The translations under genes were made by a program, and so were the position numbers. 64,000 bases of DNA from Eudromia elegans (taxonomy: Eukaryota > Chordata > Aves > Tinamiformes > Tinamidae), in assembly GCA_003342815.1 (NCBI GenBank), contig PTEX01000164.1, positions 1,428,510-1,492,509 of the forward strand, read 5' to 3'. The first letter of the stretch is position 1. Each line of letters opens with the position of its first letter. Under the pieces are notes generated by a model that saw nothing but the letters and a program-made list of their open reading frames with translations, was not told the origin of the DNA and did no database searches. Below, piece by piece: positions 1-13,676 of the stretch.

Positions 1-168
1 ACCCTCGGGACCATTAGTTGTTATAACCGCTACCTGCAGGGCGTGTGATAGGCTGACACCCTCGGGACCGATAACCCTTATAACCGTTACCTGCAGTGGG
101 CATAACAGGACGACATCTCTGCAGCCATTAGCCATTATGTGCAGCGGTAATGGGCATAGCAGACTGAG
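1..168. repeat. 57-bp minisatellite, at least three units
   Basis: Units at 1-57 and 58-114 both begin ACCCTCGGGACC and share TATAACCG(C/T)TACCTGCAG. A more diverged unit runs from 115 to about 168. The array probably continues left of the window. Confidence 0.85.
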
Positions 169-179
169 ACCCCATGACT

Positions 180-460
180 TTCAAAAGGCCGCTCCTGACT
201 TCGAAGTGCTGCTTCTCCTCGCTCTCCTTCTCCTCTCCCTGCGGCCCCAGCAGCGACAGGGGCTGCGACGCAGGGGCCGATGGGATGGGGCGGGGCTTCC
301 CAGAACGTTCTGGAAGGCGAGTGGGAGGCGCCGTAGCGGTGTGTGAGTTCTAGCCCCGAGGCGTTCCATGAGGTCGGGGTTTGGGCCTCGAGCAGCTGTG
401 ATTTGGGCCTGATCAGTGAAGACCTGTGAGCCTGGGTGTCTGTGTGCAGCTTAACGTGAG
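180..460. promoter_or_regulatory. CpG-rich promoter-like patch with heat-shock element
   Basis: GC- and CpG-rich compared with its AT-rich surroundings. It holds a GC box GGGGCGGGGC (287-296) seven bases before a perfect three-unit heat-shock element GAAcgTTCtgGAA (303-315), with a further TTC at 297-299. A plus-strand donor-like site CTTAAC|gtgagt lies near 453. No coding exon could be linked to it. By mammalian synteny LDB3 should lie to the left, but nothing here shows whether this is its promoter. Confidence 0.5.
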
Positions 461-540
461 TGTTTGTCCCTGCAGCTTCTCCTTGCTGGTTGTGAGCAGC
501 TATCCCTGACTCCCCTTCTGGAAGGAGGTAGTCATGGGTT

Positions 541-559
541 TTATTATTATTATTATTAA
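541..559. repeat. (ATT)n microsatellite
   Basis: Six TTA/ATT units in a row. Confidence 0.9.
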
Positions 560-1073
560 TTTGTTCTACAAGTCTTGTTCATTGCTTGTGAGAACTGCAC
601 ATTTTCTAAATGTAAAATGTTATAATTTCATTTATGTATGTGTCTGTATAGGAGAGTACACATTTAGGCACTGTATATGTGTAAAGAGCTTTAAAGCATT
701 TTACATTGCCAAAAGGGTAAAAATAAGAGGCTTAAAAAGTATAAATTTGCTTTAGAGGATTAAGAGATACACCTGCTTTCTCATTACCTGTGCCTGTTAT
801 AGTTTTTGGTGGAGAAGGGTGTAAAAGGTGGTGTGCAGGATCAGTGGCAAAAAAAAAAGTGCAAACACAAAACCACAAATTGAACAGCTTAGTTGCAACC
901 TGAAACTTCGGGATCATTTTTTGCTTTCTTTTATGTTTTTCTTTTGAATAACTTTATATGTCTGCTGGTCTGTTTTACGAATCCTGCTGCTACAAGCATT
1001 GCTCCATTCAGCAGTAAATCACTAAGGAAAGTGCTAAGTACATCACTTGTTAAATCACTTATTCCTGATTTCC

Positions 1074-1097
1074 AAAAAAAAAAAAAAAAAAAAAAAA
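1074..1097 (+). repeat. Poly(A), 24 nt
   Basis: An uninterrupted run of 24 A. No AATAAA is seen just upstream, so it is not evidently a retrocopy tail. Confidence 0.9.
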
Positions 1098-2713
1098 CCC
1101 TCACTCCAGAACTGTAGCTCTTCCCTCAGTATGGAGACTGAGCTGCTGTTTTATGAGGTTGTTGTGGGGGAATGCTGTTCCTATACTTGAAGGCCCTGCA
1201 CTGCGTGAGCCTGTGCAGTGACTGATCTGAGTTACATGCGGGAGTTAAAATACACCACAGCAGCGCCAGGTGTGAGAGCTGAGCTGGAGCGACCTTGAAC
1301 TTAGCTCTGTGAGAAATCACTTCTGCGCTCGTGCCTCGCAGAGAGACGTGTGGAAATGAGATCTGTTTCGTGGCTCGTGCTGGCATGGGGGTCAGGCTCT
1401 GGTACAGAGTGGCCCGTGGTCCCTGTTCCTGTGGCAGACAGGTAGGCAGCACGCACCCTGGTTCAGCTTCTTCAGCACCAGGGACAGGCCCACTCCAGAG
1501 ACGCTCCCCAGCCTGGCAGAGCCGGCCCTGTTAGGCGACACTACCTACCGCAAGGCACCAGGAAACCTTCAGAAGTACTTGCAGTGCTACTGTGTGTGTG
1601 AAACAGTGTGTTTACAGGCATGCAAAACATGCAGAGACAGTATTGCTGCTAGTGCTGGGTCTCAAATGTCAACAGTTACAATGCCTTTTAAATGAAAGGA
1701 TCCTGAAGTGCTGTATGTTTCACAGGAACAAATTCAACAATGACATAATGGAAATACAAAACAACCATTTTAAATATGTCCCCAGTGTGGCTGCAGTATA
1801 CTTAAAAGAACTGCAGTTGAGATTTGGTATTTCACATCTTATGGCATCTAAAGTCCCTTTATCCCTTGTGTGTAACATGGCTAAATACTGACTGTGACGC
1901 ACGGTAAGTACTGTCTTTTGTCCCATATACAAGGTGTGTGGACCAGCCCAGGAAATCATGATCTAAGGTATTTATGTATTTATATTTGGCCAAAGATCAT
2001 ATTCAAAAGGACTTAACAGTGGTTGTAGTGATAAGATTCTGCTGACAAGTTGGGTTACATTCCCTAAAAAGGGAACATTTAGCTTGTTGCGAAATGACTG
2101 AATACATTATTTTTCGTGGAGCATTAAAGATTCTAGTAATTACTGAAAAAAAACAGTCTGAAGGCATCAGGAAAATGGAACGGGTTGGTTGTAGCGTGGA
2201 TTATAGAAGAGAAACCATTACAACTATTTTGTTGGTTTAAAACTGTGAAATAAAATAATGGACTACTTGATATGGAAGGACAAAAAGCATAATATAACTT
2301 TCTAGCATGCACTATTCAAACATTAGGCTTTAAAAAACATCTGAAAAACTTACTCCTGAGCTAAGTAATGGCCTTGGAATAGCTCTGTGAAACAGCTTCA
2401 AGATCCATTTACTGCAGAAGAGCTTAAGACTGAGAGTAGCTGGCTGGCCCGTGCCATTCTGATGATCTTACTTGCTGCAGGGTAGCTGACTGATAGATTT
2501 AGCTGTCCTTTTTTTCTGTCACTAACTGTGTGTGACTTGTCTTAGAACCATTAGTTTCAGTCCAGCCTTGGCATTTACACTTCTTGGAAAATTTAGATAA
2601 TTTTACCAGTTATTAATTTAGGGTTTTCCACAAGTCTTCTCTTTATTCCACTATCGCAATCTGATCTCTACAGGATTAGCTCTTCAGCCTCAGATCAGTC
2701 ACAGTAGGATCAA

Positions 2714-2738
2714 TTTTTTTTTTTTTTTTTAAAAAAAA
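2714..2738. repeat. T17-A8 tract
   Basis: Seventeen T followed directly by eight A, able to form a short hairpin. Confidence 0.9.
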
Positions 2739-5700
2739 GCTCTTTCACATTTCTGAAATTTTTGCTTCATAACCAATTTCCATTACCAAACATTTTGATC
2801 AGCTGTCCACACAGTTAAGCTGCAGTAAGTGTAAAGTAATGGTGTTGCCATCACTGCTGGAAATTTAAAAGAATGACAGCTGCCAAACAAGACTGGCTTT
2901 CATGTCCCAGCAGTAGTGGCGATATAAAAATTAGCTTGTGAAATAAACGGCACCGCTAAGCGTGGACCTCCCAGATAATACTTTCCTTATCTGATCTCAA
3001 GCCCTGGCTAGCTGACAGGGTTAAGGTTCCAAGTACACAAATAAACTGGTGACGTGGGGCTTTTTGAGAGCCTCTATTGTGACTGCAGCAATACTACAAT
3101 GTTACCTTTTGTTTGGATTGCACTGGGTAGGCCTTATTTCTTTATGGTGACTTTAATGTCATTGCTCAGACATGCTTTCTTCTAGAAGGCTGCAGGTCTG
3201 AGGTTAATTGGCACTGTCATTTATGCAAACTGTATCAGCTCCAGTAGATGAATCCTTTTTGTTTCCATAGCTGTTAATCCCTCAGACTTAACAGTAAGTA
3301 TTTCAATCAATTTTTAGAACAAAAATAAGGTTTTCATTTTTTAATGTGATTATGTTTATTGCTCAGTGCTTCTGACACTCCCAATCTTTTCCACAGGCTG
3401 TGTATGGGGACATGGAATTCAATGGTCTGTTTTTCCTTTCATTGGTGATGAATAGCCGATTTACCAAACAAAACGTAGGTTTTCACTTCCCTTCTGATAA
3501 AAGATTGAAAATAATTTCCCTAAAATGAATATTGCGGATGTATTTAATTAACAGTCTGATTCACATGGGATTATGGCTTAATTATTGATTGGCATTGGCA
3601 AAGAAAGCTGCCAAATTAAATATTTTAGATTTTCAGAATTGTATTATCTTACAAAACAACAAATCTTAAAGAAACAAACACAGATCAGATGAGAATCATT
3701 TTATTAAAGTGGTTCTATCCTACTAATTTTGTCCTTGTAATAAAAAGATTCATCACTTCTGTTTGCAGTTTTATCTTAACAATTTTGACAAGTTCATAAT
3801 GCTGCCCACCTATAACAACTTGAACTTGGTTTCTTTTGTTTATAGTGTTTAATAACACATTCTTAATCAAAACTCCAGAGTTTTACACAAAAATAAAAAA
3901 TGTTTGCCCATATGGTAATGTCCTATAACTGGTCCTGTTGTTTCTCTGATCTGCTTTATTAGCATAACATTCCTAATAGAGGGTCAAATCAGAATTATGG
4001 CACTGGGTAATTCAAGATGGACTGACAGCAGGATGAACCCCAGCAGTGCAGTTTGACTCCTAACCACTGCTGCTTTCAAACTTGAGGTCAGTCCAGCCTC
4101 AAATGTCTCTGTTGTCTACAAAATGTCCAGAAATCTTTTGCTCCAGTTTTAGACAGGAGAGCAGCACTTCTCTCAAGTTTAAACTTAATATATTCTCATT
4201 GAGATTTGTTCCAGTAAAAGTGGGCCTCTCGATTCTAATCCACCGTACAGCTGTTAATATGTGTTGTCTTGTTTGGAGTGACAGGTATTGTGAATCTCTT
4301 CCCACCTATTCTACTCCATCTCTCTCATGTATATTGTCTCATCTCACAGTTCAAAGCTGATTAATTTTGCCATTACTTCTTCCTTAAAGCAGGTACTTCT
4401 AATCCTTTGAGTTTAGGAAAGGGTCACAGTTTGGGATCTGTTAAAAAATGAGTAATTCTAATATAAATACAGGTAATATACCCTAACTTTAAAGAACTTT
4501 ATGTAAAACATTACTAATCTAACCTTTGGGCAGCTCAAATGTAAGTGATATGTCCACTTACAGATAAACTTGGGCATTGAGGTAAATTGATTTGTCAAGG
4601 TCACAGAGGTACTCAATGCCTGTCAGTCTTAACTGTGTATTTTTTGATATTTTCCTAAACAAGATGTCAGTTAAGTATCAGTCTTGTTCAGTTTGATTAC
4701 CTGGTGCCTTGATCTTATGGTTTCTTCGGCTGAGCCTATTGATTCCGTGAATCAATCTTAATTGGGACCTCTGAAGACTAGTGTGACTGTACCAAGTGGC
4801 TGTTGCAAGTAAGGACTTAAAGACTTCTTTTCACGAGCACTAAAAAAAACCCCATGTGAGTGTTAAAATATAGCCTTTTAAAACAGATATTTATAAACAA
4901 ACATATAACATCTAGGTTACAAATGAAGAAAGATTGCCTCTCTCACCTATTCTGACCAAACAGAACTAACAAATATTTTATGCTGTCACTGAAACATTAA
5001 CTGCATTGAAGCTGCAGTAAATGTGTGATAATGGTGAGTGGAATAATCCACACTTTTCTGAGAATTCTTGGTCTTTCTGTAAATAGGGAACTGTCTGGGC
5101 AGCTTTTCTCACAGTATCCTGGAAATTATCTTTTGGGCATTTGATAGTTGCAGATGGAGATAAGAATTTAAAATGATAGTGACAATTACTAGGGAATGGC
5201 TGCTGCTTTGTAGGTTTTTCATAGGGTAGCATACCAGTGCCCCACCTTTCAAAATCCCAGAGAATTTGCTCTGGCTCTTAAAGCATAAGGGAAATTTGCT
5301 TTACCCCACTGGCTTAACAAAAAATCTGGAGTAGACTGTTATTTTGAGTACTGTGTTAGTTAAAAGGGAAACAAAATCAGGCCAAAAGCTAATCACAACA
5401 CTTTTCATCTAATATATTTATGTTAGCAATCTGTCCTGACAGCTAGATAAATGTACACAAGAGACTATGTGCAAAAACAAACACTTGCCACTCGGCATTA
5501 GTTAGGAGAATGTAGCCAAACTACTCCATCAGAATGCAGTGGCAGAACTGCCTTAGTTGAAGACTTTGCCGATTAGGAATCATTTGGCCAAAGTCTTCTG
5601 AGTTCCCATTTAAACAATCTTCAATTTCTTAACTGTTTTCTTTTATGCTAGCAGTAAGGGAGGAACCAAATTCAAACTTCAGCCATTGAAAGTAATAAAG

Positions 5701-8044
5701 CCTTTAGCTCTTCTAATGGTTAAACACAGAGCTGCTCACACAATTTACAGATAGCTGATGTGTTGTAATAAGCACTTCTGGCAGAGCCACTGGAGGCTTA
5801 TAGCTAGATTAAAAGGACAGGGTGAGACAGCATGCTGGCTGCCACAGTCTCATGTGATCCGTAATGAACGTGCTGCATCCTGATTTTTAAATAACAAGGC
5901 AGATCAATGTGATTTAAGTCAGGCTTGAAATGATGGTGATATGCCATTCATATTTTTTCTGTGAAAGGCAGTTCAGAGGTTAGTTTATTATGAAACTTGC
6001 CAAAAGGCCCTGTGCTAATATACCAGTTTCTGTTGTAGTCTTTTTCCAGATTTTTATGATTTTCCAAGACATTAACCTCTGGCTCTATAGTGTTAGTTAA
6101 ATGATCTGTTTATAGACAGCACAGACATCTGCTGTCATTTATTTTAAATCTTGCACTTTTAATTGATTTTGGAGGTTAGAAGAGCCCACAGTGATCTGAA
6201 GTGACCTCTGGCATAAAAATTTTCTTAAGGGAAGTGAGTTTTAGATGTTGAGGGACTTATTTGGGATACACTGTGCAGCAGTGTACACTGTTGAGATCAG
6301 ATACAGACCTGTTGGTCAATCCTGATTGAGATGTTAACATGCTATTTGATTTTCAGTATATGGATCCAAATTTTGCAGCTTAGCCCTGTCAGCGCATTAC
6401 ATTATTGATTTTTTTAAAAAACAAATTTATTAATGAAGTGAGATAATCCACAGAGTTTATATCTCTCTTCAAATTATATACATAAATATATCATTTTCTG
6501 AAGCCGAAATGTTTCTGAGACCTAAGCTGCTGAGAAAATTAAACTTACTTTGATTTTCCCAAATGATATTTTTTTGGTTCAGAAGGTATGCAAAAAGATT
6601 GTTTCTCAGCTGAGAGGAGGAAAGATCAGTAATACCTTTATGGTGCCATGTGAAATGTATAAATCATGTAGGAGCAAATGGGAATTGACAGATTGTGTAA
6701 TTTGTAATTGCACAATGTTCTTCTACAGTGAGCAGAATGAAGGATTGAGAAAGAAAGGCACACCATGTCAGAAAAATTTACTGAACTGCCTATATTCAGT
6801 CACAAGAAACTTGCATGTATTTAAAATGTAGCTTTATTGGAGTTGTCAGTAATAAAAGCTTTGCCTAGACACAACCAAGCTTTCCAAATGGCTAGACGAG
6901 GACAAATGGGAGAAAAATTCAGGATCCTGCTGTTATGTGGTAATCTCTTAACGGAATCCTGTCATTCTTATCTGCATGGCTGTGCCCATGCATTTAGCCC
7001 TGGCTTTCTCTTGGTAAATGTGTCTTGGTCTTATCTAAAACAGAAAATTTAAGCTCCCCAGAAACGGCTACTAGAGATGTTGGTCAGTCTTTTTTGTTTG
7101 TTTGTTTTGAAAACTCTTGCAGTAATTTTATTTTTAAAATGCCTGGGATTCAAGCTGCCTATAATTCAGGCAGCTCACAGTATTGCCACGTTCATGACCT
7201 GATATAATAAGCAGTTGCCTTTATCCTCTGACCCAATAAAAATGGAGCAAGCTCAGCTGAGAGGGGATTCTTTCCGTGTCAGGAGGCAGCACAATGAAGG
7301 GAAGAAGCCTGATGCAGCTCTTTAACTCATGCTGTGGCCTCCTTAGCCACAGCAATGCCTCTTAAATCAGTGTGATCTGACTATTAGATATGAAAAAATC
7401 AAGGCGGGTTGAAGCTAATTCCTTAGCTTATTTACAGTCACTTTATTAAGATGCAGTGCTAATGAGTGTATAAAACTGATTTCTTTTTCTTCCTTTGCTT
7501 TTGGCCATCCTCTGAAGTGACATTTCTAGGTAAACCAAGAATTAAAAATGGGTTTGATTTTTTGAAATGAGGCTTTGCAGAATGTTTCATGGAGATGTCA
7601 TGATTTTTGATGCTTTCTGTCTGCACTGCCACACTCTGCACTGCTCCAGGAGAAAGATTTTTGTAGTCAAAACTGCATGAAACCTATTTCTCATCTGACT
7701 AAACATAATCATCCATGACTGAAAAGACTAGTAGGGTTTTTGTAGTTGGTGTTTTTTTGTTTGTTTTGTTTTTTTCTTTTTGTTCCTCTTCAGATGAGGA
7801 ATGATTTTTCAGGAGGAATCTACAAAATGAAAATGAACAACTCCTAAGCTACCTGAAACTACAGCATCAGCACTGTACTTAAGAGTAAGTATGAGAATGC
7901 TGCTCCCTTCTTGTTTAACTAAGCAGCAGCAGAGGGTGCATTTTAACCAGTGTGTTTGGTAAACTAGCGCTTAAAATGAGATGTATCAGCAGTCTCTAAG
8001 GGATTTGCTCTAAGCCTCTGTTATTCAGGTGTGAATGTGAAGCT

Positions 8045-8101
8045 CTTTCTGGTTTTCCCTTTTTTCTTTCTTTCTTTTTTTTTCCCCCTTTTTTTTTTTT
8101 A
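8045..8101 (+). repeat. Polypyrimidine tract
   Basis: An almost pure T/C run with CTTT repeats and a C5 interruption. Confidence 0.85.
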
Positions 8102-11100
8102 AGCAAGTTTGTTTTTAAACCTGTTTTCCTTGCTTATGTCTTTTCCTCTTTATCAAGTGAACTTGCATAGCATGCCTAATACAAGCGAATAAGGGGAGAG
8201 GTGTTGCCCAAACAGCGAGGCACAGAGTGTAATTTAGGCTGTTCTGTTTTGTGTTTACAGCTATGATCAGTCTTGTATGTATTAATATTATCCCAAATGT
8301 TTGATGGAGAAACAAATTTCCTTGGAGTGAAAGGTCGGCACTGGGCAAATACATGAGGGAATCCAGAGCCCTGTGATGATAACCACATGGTTCAGGCACT
8401 TGAAATACTGCCTTCATTTTTTTAAAAATATTGTCTCTTCCTTCCTTCATTCATTCATTCCCTGAGTTTTATAGAACAGAATAGAACAACTATTCTTACA
8501 ACTTAAAAACCATTTATTGAAGAACAGAACAACTGTTCTTAATAGTTGTTAGTTTGGAATTCAAAGTTTCACAAGTTGTCCTCCTTTACATCCCTTGAAA
8601 TTAGTGGAGATATTTGAGTTTAAAATCATGTGAGTGATATTACAGTTGTCTTGCAAAGAATAACCTAGATCTAGACAGGGCAGTAACAATGGTGTATCTG
8701 ATGTTCACAGTGGAATTCAACTTAATCTTTTTAAGATTCTGGTTGGAGGTAACATGTGGGTAAAGTTGTTAAAATTATGTTCATTTCATAGTGGTAGATC
8801 TTAGTGTTAACCTTGACTCATGAATGATATTGCTTGCCAGTGATTCCCTTCTTCCAACTTTGTTTTGCCCACCAAGGAATGGAAAATGTATAACAATTGG
8901 AAAGACCTGTGTTGTTGTCTCACAACCGATTAGGATATGTCCTTTATGAAACTACATTGCGGATATTGTGCTGTCCACTGATGTGGTCTCAGATCTTTGT
9001 GTCTCTTTCTGAACCATCTTCTTCTATGTGTGTGGAATTCACAATGAAGACTAAATGGTGGAGGAACTGAATAATGGCTTTGTTTTTTACTTGGCGATAA
9101 AGCATGTTTATCCTTTGTCCATCTGTCCCCCCCTGCAAAACTTTTGAATAAATATACGTTTGTATTTTTAGGGTACAGTAATTGTATTTGTTGAAGCTCA
9201 TTCATACTGAAGTTAGATGACAATATTAGTAGTTGGCAGCTTCTTTGTGGGGAGAAGGAGCGCAAATAAATTAGTGTAACTTGTATTAAAAGAATTTTCT
9301 GAAACAAATACCAGAACATTCCTACTTTGGAATAAAGATTTAGAATTCATGTACAAAGAATCTTACTCTGCTAATAAAACAGTGGAGTATTCATTAATAC
9401 TTAATATTGTCCCATCTTTTGCACTCTTGAGTAGCCTCGCAATGTGACCTTTCATATTGCAACTGTGCTCATATCATCAAGTTTTCCATCATTGATGTAG
9501 GAGATAACAGTATCCCCTGATAATCTGTGATATAAGAAAATTACATATTGCGCCATAAACAACAAAGAGTAAGGAACTAAGAGCCATATGATGAGCTTTA
9601 CTCTTAGGTTATGTCTGTATTAGTTTGCTGCTTGCAGAGACAGTTTAACCTGAGCTACAGCTTGCTCTTTTTTCCTCTGTACAGTGTAGGGGAGGCTTGA
9701 CACAAGCCTGCTAAAAATCAGTAGGAGTGTTTCTATTAATTCTGCTTATCTTTAGGTTGCAGAATTGAGCTGTGCTTCTTTTTATGCTTCTCAGTCTAAA
9801 ATCTGGTGGATCATGTGGAGTTGTCCAAAGATGAGACTTAAAAAGGTACTTCCACATACTTAGCCATTCTCCTTGGCTAAGTTTGGTTACAACTTCCCTG
9901 AATGCAGTCATAGATGTTTTTGGAACTGAATCTCAAATACAGTTGTTTGTGCAAGATTGACAATTAAAATAAAGAGAAGGTTGGGGAGAGGAAAGTTTGC
10001 TGTAAATAGGCCTGAATCCACTCCATTCTTCCTGGCACAAGATACTACTATTTATGCCTGTTTTCAAAACAATCTTCTTAATTATGAGAGCTGATTTTGT
10101 TGCCAAGAGAGTACTTGTAAGTAATGTGCCAACAAACCACCGAGAGGTTGGCTTTGTGATCTGCTCTCACAAGATCCTCGTGTCTCCATACACAGTGAGA
10201 TGATACTGGTGTTTGAAAAATGAGCTAGCATCTTTCTAGGCTGGCAGTATTTGCTTTGCTGTGATGGTCAGGTGCATAGAGCTCCTGTGCTGAGCATCTG
10301 GTGGAACCTGTTCTAACAGTCCTGCAAAACAGGAGACTTTTCTAGTGTTTGTTCTTCATATTAGGTTGGTACATCAAATTTGCTTTTCTAGCTTTATTAA
10401 GCTTACATTGATCATATATTTTAACCTAGTGACCTTATTGGGGTTGTAAATATGGCAACTTCATGCATCTTGACAACTGTTAACTTTGCAGGAGTTAATG
10501 TGGAAGGAATAGTAACCTTCTTTTACTCTGTATAAAATATTCAGTACAAACATTCTGGCTAAAATGTTTAGTACATGGGATTTTTGCCCATACGAAGGCT
10601 TGCTACGAATTTCAGTACTAATAACTTATTTTTTGTGTTAAGATTGCTTTTATATAATCCAGTTTATAACATGGGATTTTTTAGATGCCTTTGACATCAA
10701 CAACTGTGCACCTGCAAGCACAAGTGTTCCGACTAAGATACCTGTTGCGAGCCTCTCAAATACCCCTGACTGGTAAGCTTGCACAGCTCTGCAGGCAAGA
10801 GTCCTTTCTCTGTAGTGTCCCCTGGAACCAGAGCTTTCAAGAGCAGAGGATAGCTGCTCAGAGTTACTGAGATGCTGATATTTTTCCCTGAAAGATCAGA
10901 AAAGGATGAGGGCCACAGTACTTCTTGGAGTGACCTCGGGAAAAAATGGCACCGAGTTTTTTGGCACACAAAGGGAGGAAAATGGGAACCTGCAGCCTGC
11001 TCCCATTATTCCTAAGAGCTGTAGAGATACCCGCAAAGCATTGGCTTTTGTTTTTTCCAAATGTCAAGGTTCTTTCTTTGCTGGTTCTACATATGAGGTC

Positions 11101-13436
11101 AAGTAAACTGCTCTGCTAACAGAATTCAGACCAAGTTTTACTCTCTGTCCATTACAATAATTCTAAGTAAAATTATGTTAGTAGGTCTGGTCTGCAATTT
11201 CATTGATGGCAAAGTTTGTATCTGCATACATGAGCATGTGTGTATTTCCTCTCTGCTGTGATGACACTTGCTAATTCAGTGGTAGATGCAAAACTATTGC
11301 CAAAGGAAAAAGTGGGGGAAATGAGACCTTAACCATCAAAACATAGGGACTAAGATGCTTGGTGAAAAGATTGGCAGTATGTGGTTGCCTTATAGTGCTG
11401 TTTTTATCATGGATTGCAGCATTACAGCTTTTTATTACACTTGTTCTTGGTATCCTCTTTATAGGACCACTAGTAGTGAGCATAGCAAATTCAAAAAATT
11501 GCTTGAATGGTCAGACCAACACATCTTCACTTTGGAACTAAGTCTGAGTTTGAACTTGACCCCTTGGAGGTGAAAAGCTTGTCCATTATGTCACAACACT
11601 GCCTACTATTCCCTTTGCCCACATGGTGCTCTGTGAACAGCTGCTGCGGTATGAAATGCCAAAGGGAAGGGCCTCAGTTTTGCCCTAGTCCTTTCACACA
11701 TCCATGTTACTGGAACATACCCAAGTGCATGGTAAACTGCAGGCTCCTCGCAGTGCAGAACAAGCTGTGCAGCTGACTTCAACTCAGACATGAATCCCCT
11801 CAGTCCTAAAATATTTTTGTCCAGTCAATCATCCCTATAAAGGGTTATAAAGAGTCAGCAAAATGGAAAGAATGGTTTCCAAGCAGAGGATACAAGACAC
11901 AAACAAAGCTGCTAAGATGAAATGGAATATGAATGAATAATGATTTATTCCAAATGCCTCTGGGATTACAGTGTGAATGAGTGAGAAAGATATTCAGATG
12001 CAGTGAGTTTTGTCAACTTTTACCTGAATGATTTTCATAGCCTCAGTAGTGGTGAAGGGAAAGTAAAGCTGCATTAGGTACATAAAGATGATATGCAAGA
12101 GTTCTGAAACACTCCAGAACCAATTGTCTCTAATTAATACATGATTTTTCAAGCCTTTTTTAAGTAGACAAGCACTAACAGCTGTTGTTCTTTTAATAGC
12201 TACAGAATAATCTCTAGTACATGTTGTAGTTGAAGGATATAGAGAACAACATGCTGTGGATTCATCAGGCTTTTCTAGCCATGGAAGTATTCTTTTTATG
12301 TCCTCTAAAAGTGGAAGGGAATGCAGAAGAACAGAGAGTACAGTCTTCAAGAGTAGTAATTGGGAATGAAATCGAGAGTAAAAAAGGGATTAGATCTAGT
12401 GACACATATCATACCCTAAGGCATCTTATTAACTCAAGATGTCTGAGCTTTGGCCTATTTCTGTGAACAAAAGGTTTCTACTCTTGTGAAATAGGCAGTA
12501 ATAAAGCATCCATTTGCTAGCATTTGATTTCCATTATGCACTGGTGTGGATGGCCTTCATAACAAAGGATGGAGAAAACTTCAGCTTCATGTTTTCAAAT
12601 AATTAAAAAAACTAGAACTTAAGTCATAACAAAGTTCCTCAGACTTGTTAAGTATCTTTGAACACTGTTTCTGTTTGAAGATAGTATGTTTTTCGTCTCC
12701 TTTTTGCTAGCTGCATACAGAATCAGCTTAATATTGTCTTCTGTCTGAAGACAGTATCTGGTTGTGATAGGTAAAGACCAGAGCTGTATTAGCTCTTTCT
12801 CTTCTCTCATGCCTGTGATTTTATGTACATGAAAACATCCTGGATTTTGAATAATTTGTTTCTTTAGGCATTTTATTACATGTCTGAACTGCTTTACTCA
12901 TGATCTCAAATTTGGTTGTTGCAGAAGTAATCATCTGTTCAATTTTTGGATTTAATAACCCTATTTGAGATAAGTTTCCAAAAGTTTGCTTCAAGTAAAT
13001 GCACCAAGACTCCTGGAACCTACTATAGCTTTTTTCAAAGAGAGGAGTTGGTTACATTTATGTGTTAAAGCTTTTTCCCATGTGATATTAGAAAGAGTGG
13101 TTTACTTGAAACAAAACTACTTGCTCCTTTCTTTGGAATAAGCAGAACATTGCTTGTGGGATAGGAGATGGTACAGGGAAGAGCTGTTTTCTATAGTTCT
13201 CTGTGCCCTGTGCTTTTGTGCTCAGAAAGTATGTATTCCCCACTGTGGACTGACTCCACATCATTACTGTTGGACTGCAAGACTTCTGTGGATTGTAGAT
13301 TAACTCTGTCCATTTAATCTCATGCCCTAGAAGGAACGTTAGGGAAAAACAGAAAATTACTCTTTCACACAACTGCTTTCTTTCCCTTCTGGAGGAATAA
13401 CTACAAATGAAAGGCAATCACCATAGAGAAGAGCTT

Positions 13437-13480
13437 GACTATACTATACTGATATATACTATACTATACTATACTGATAT
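13437..13480. repeat. (ATACT)n pentanucleotide repeat
   Basis: About eight ATACT units with interruptions by GATAT. Confidence 0.9.
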
Positions 13481-13670
13481 TTCTGGGTAGAGAAGACAAA
13501 AATTAAAATGTTCGTGCGGTGAGGATGTGGATTCCACAATCTGTAGAAGAAATCTTTATGGGCAACTAATCCACCTAGGGTTTACTTTAGAAAAGCACAG
13601 ATAAACTATTTTTAAGAAGTGGAGGTCAGTTCTGTTTTCTTAACCTTAAGACATCTGTCTGTGTACAGCG

Positions 13671-13676
13671 TTTATT
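13671..13676 (-). other. Candidate OPN4 poly(A) signal
   Basis: The first minus-strand AATAAA found downstream of the OPN4 stop; it would give a 3' UTR of roughly 0.8 kb. There is no transcript evidence. Confidence 0.3.

Larger units (their letters stand above)
461..13670. other. Non-coding region downstream of OPN4
   Basis: Mostly AT-rich DNA with short random open frames. No recognisable protein domain, rRNA or tRNA was seen. I looked for the LDB3 PDZ exon and did not find it. It holds simple repeats and two weakly supported plus-strand splice-flanked segments (3397-3474, 7794-7884). Confidence 0.6.

Noticed and set aside
8526-8539. AGAACA-AC-TGTTCT palindrome resembling a glucocorticoid/androgen response element
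   Set aside because: Half-sites are spaced by two bases, not the required three; a neighbouring near-copy suggests a local duplication.
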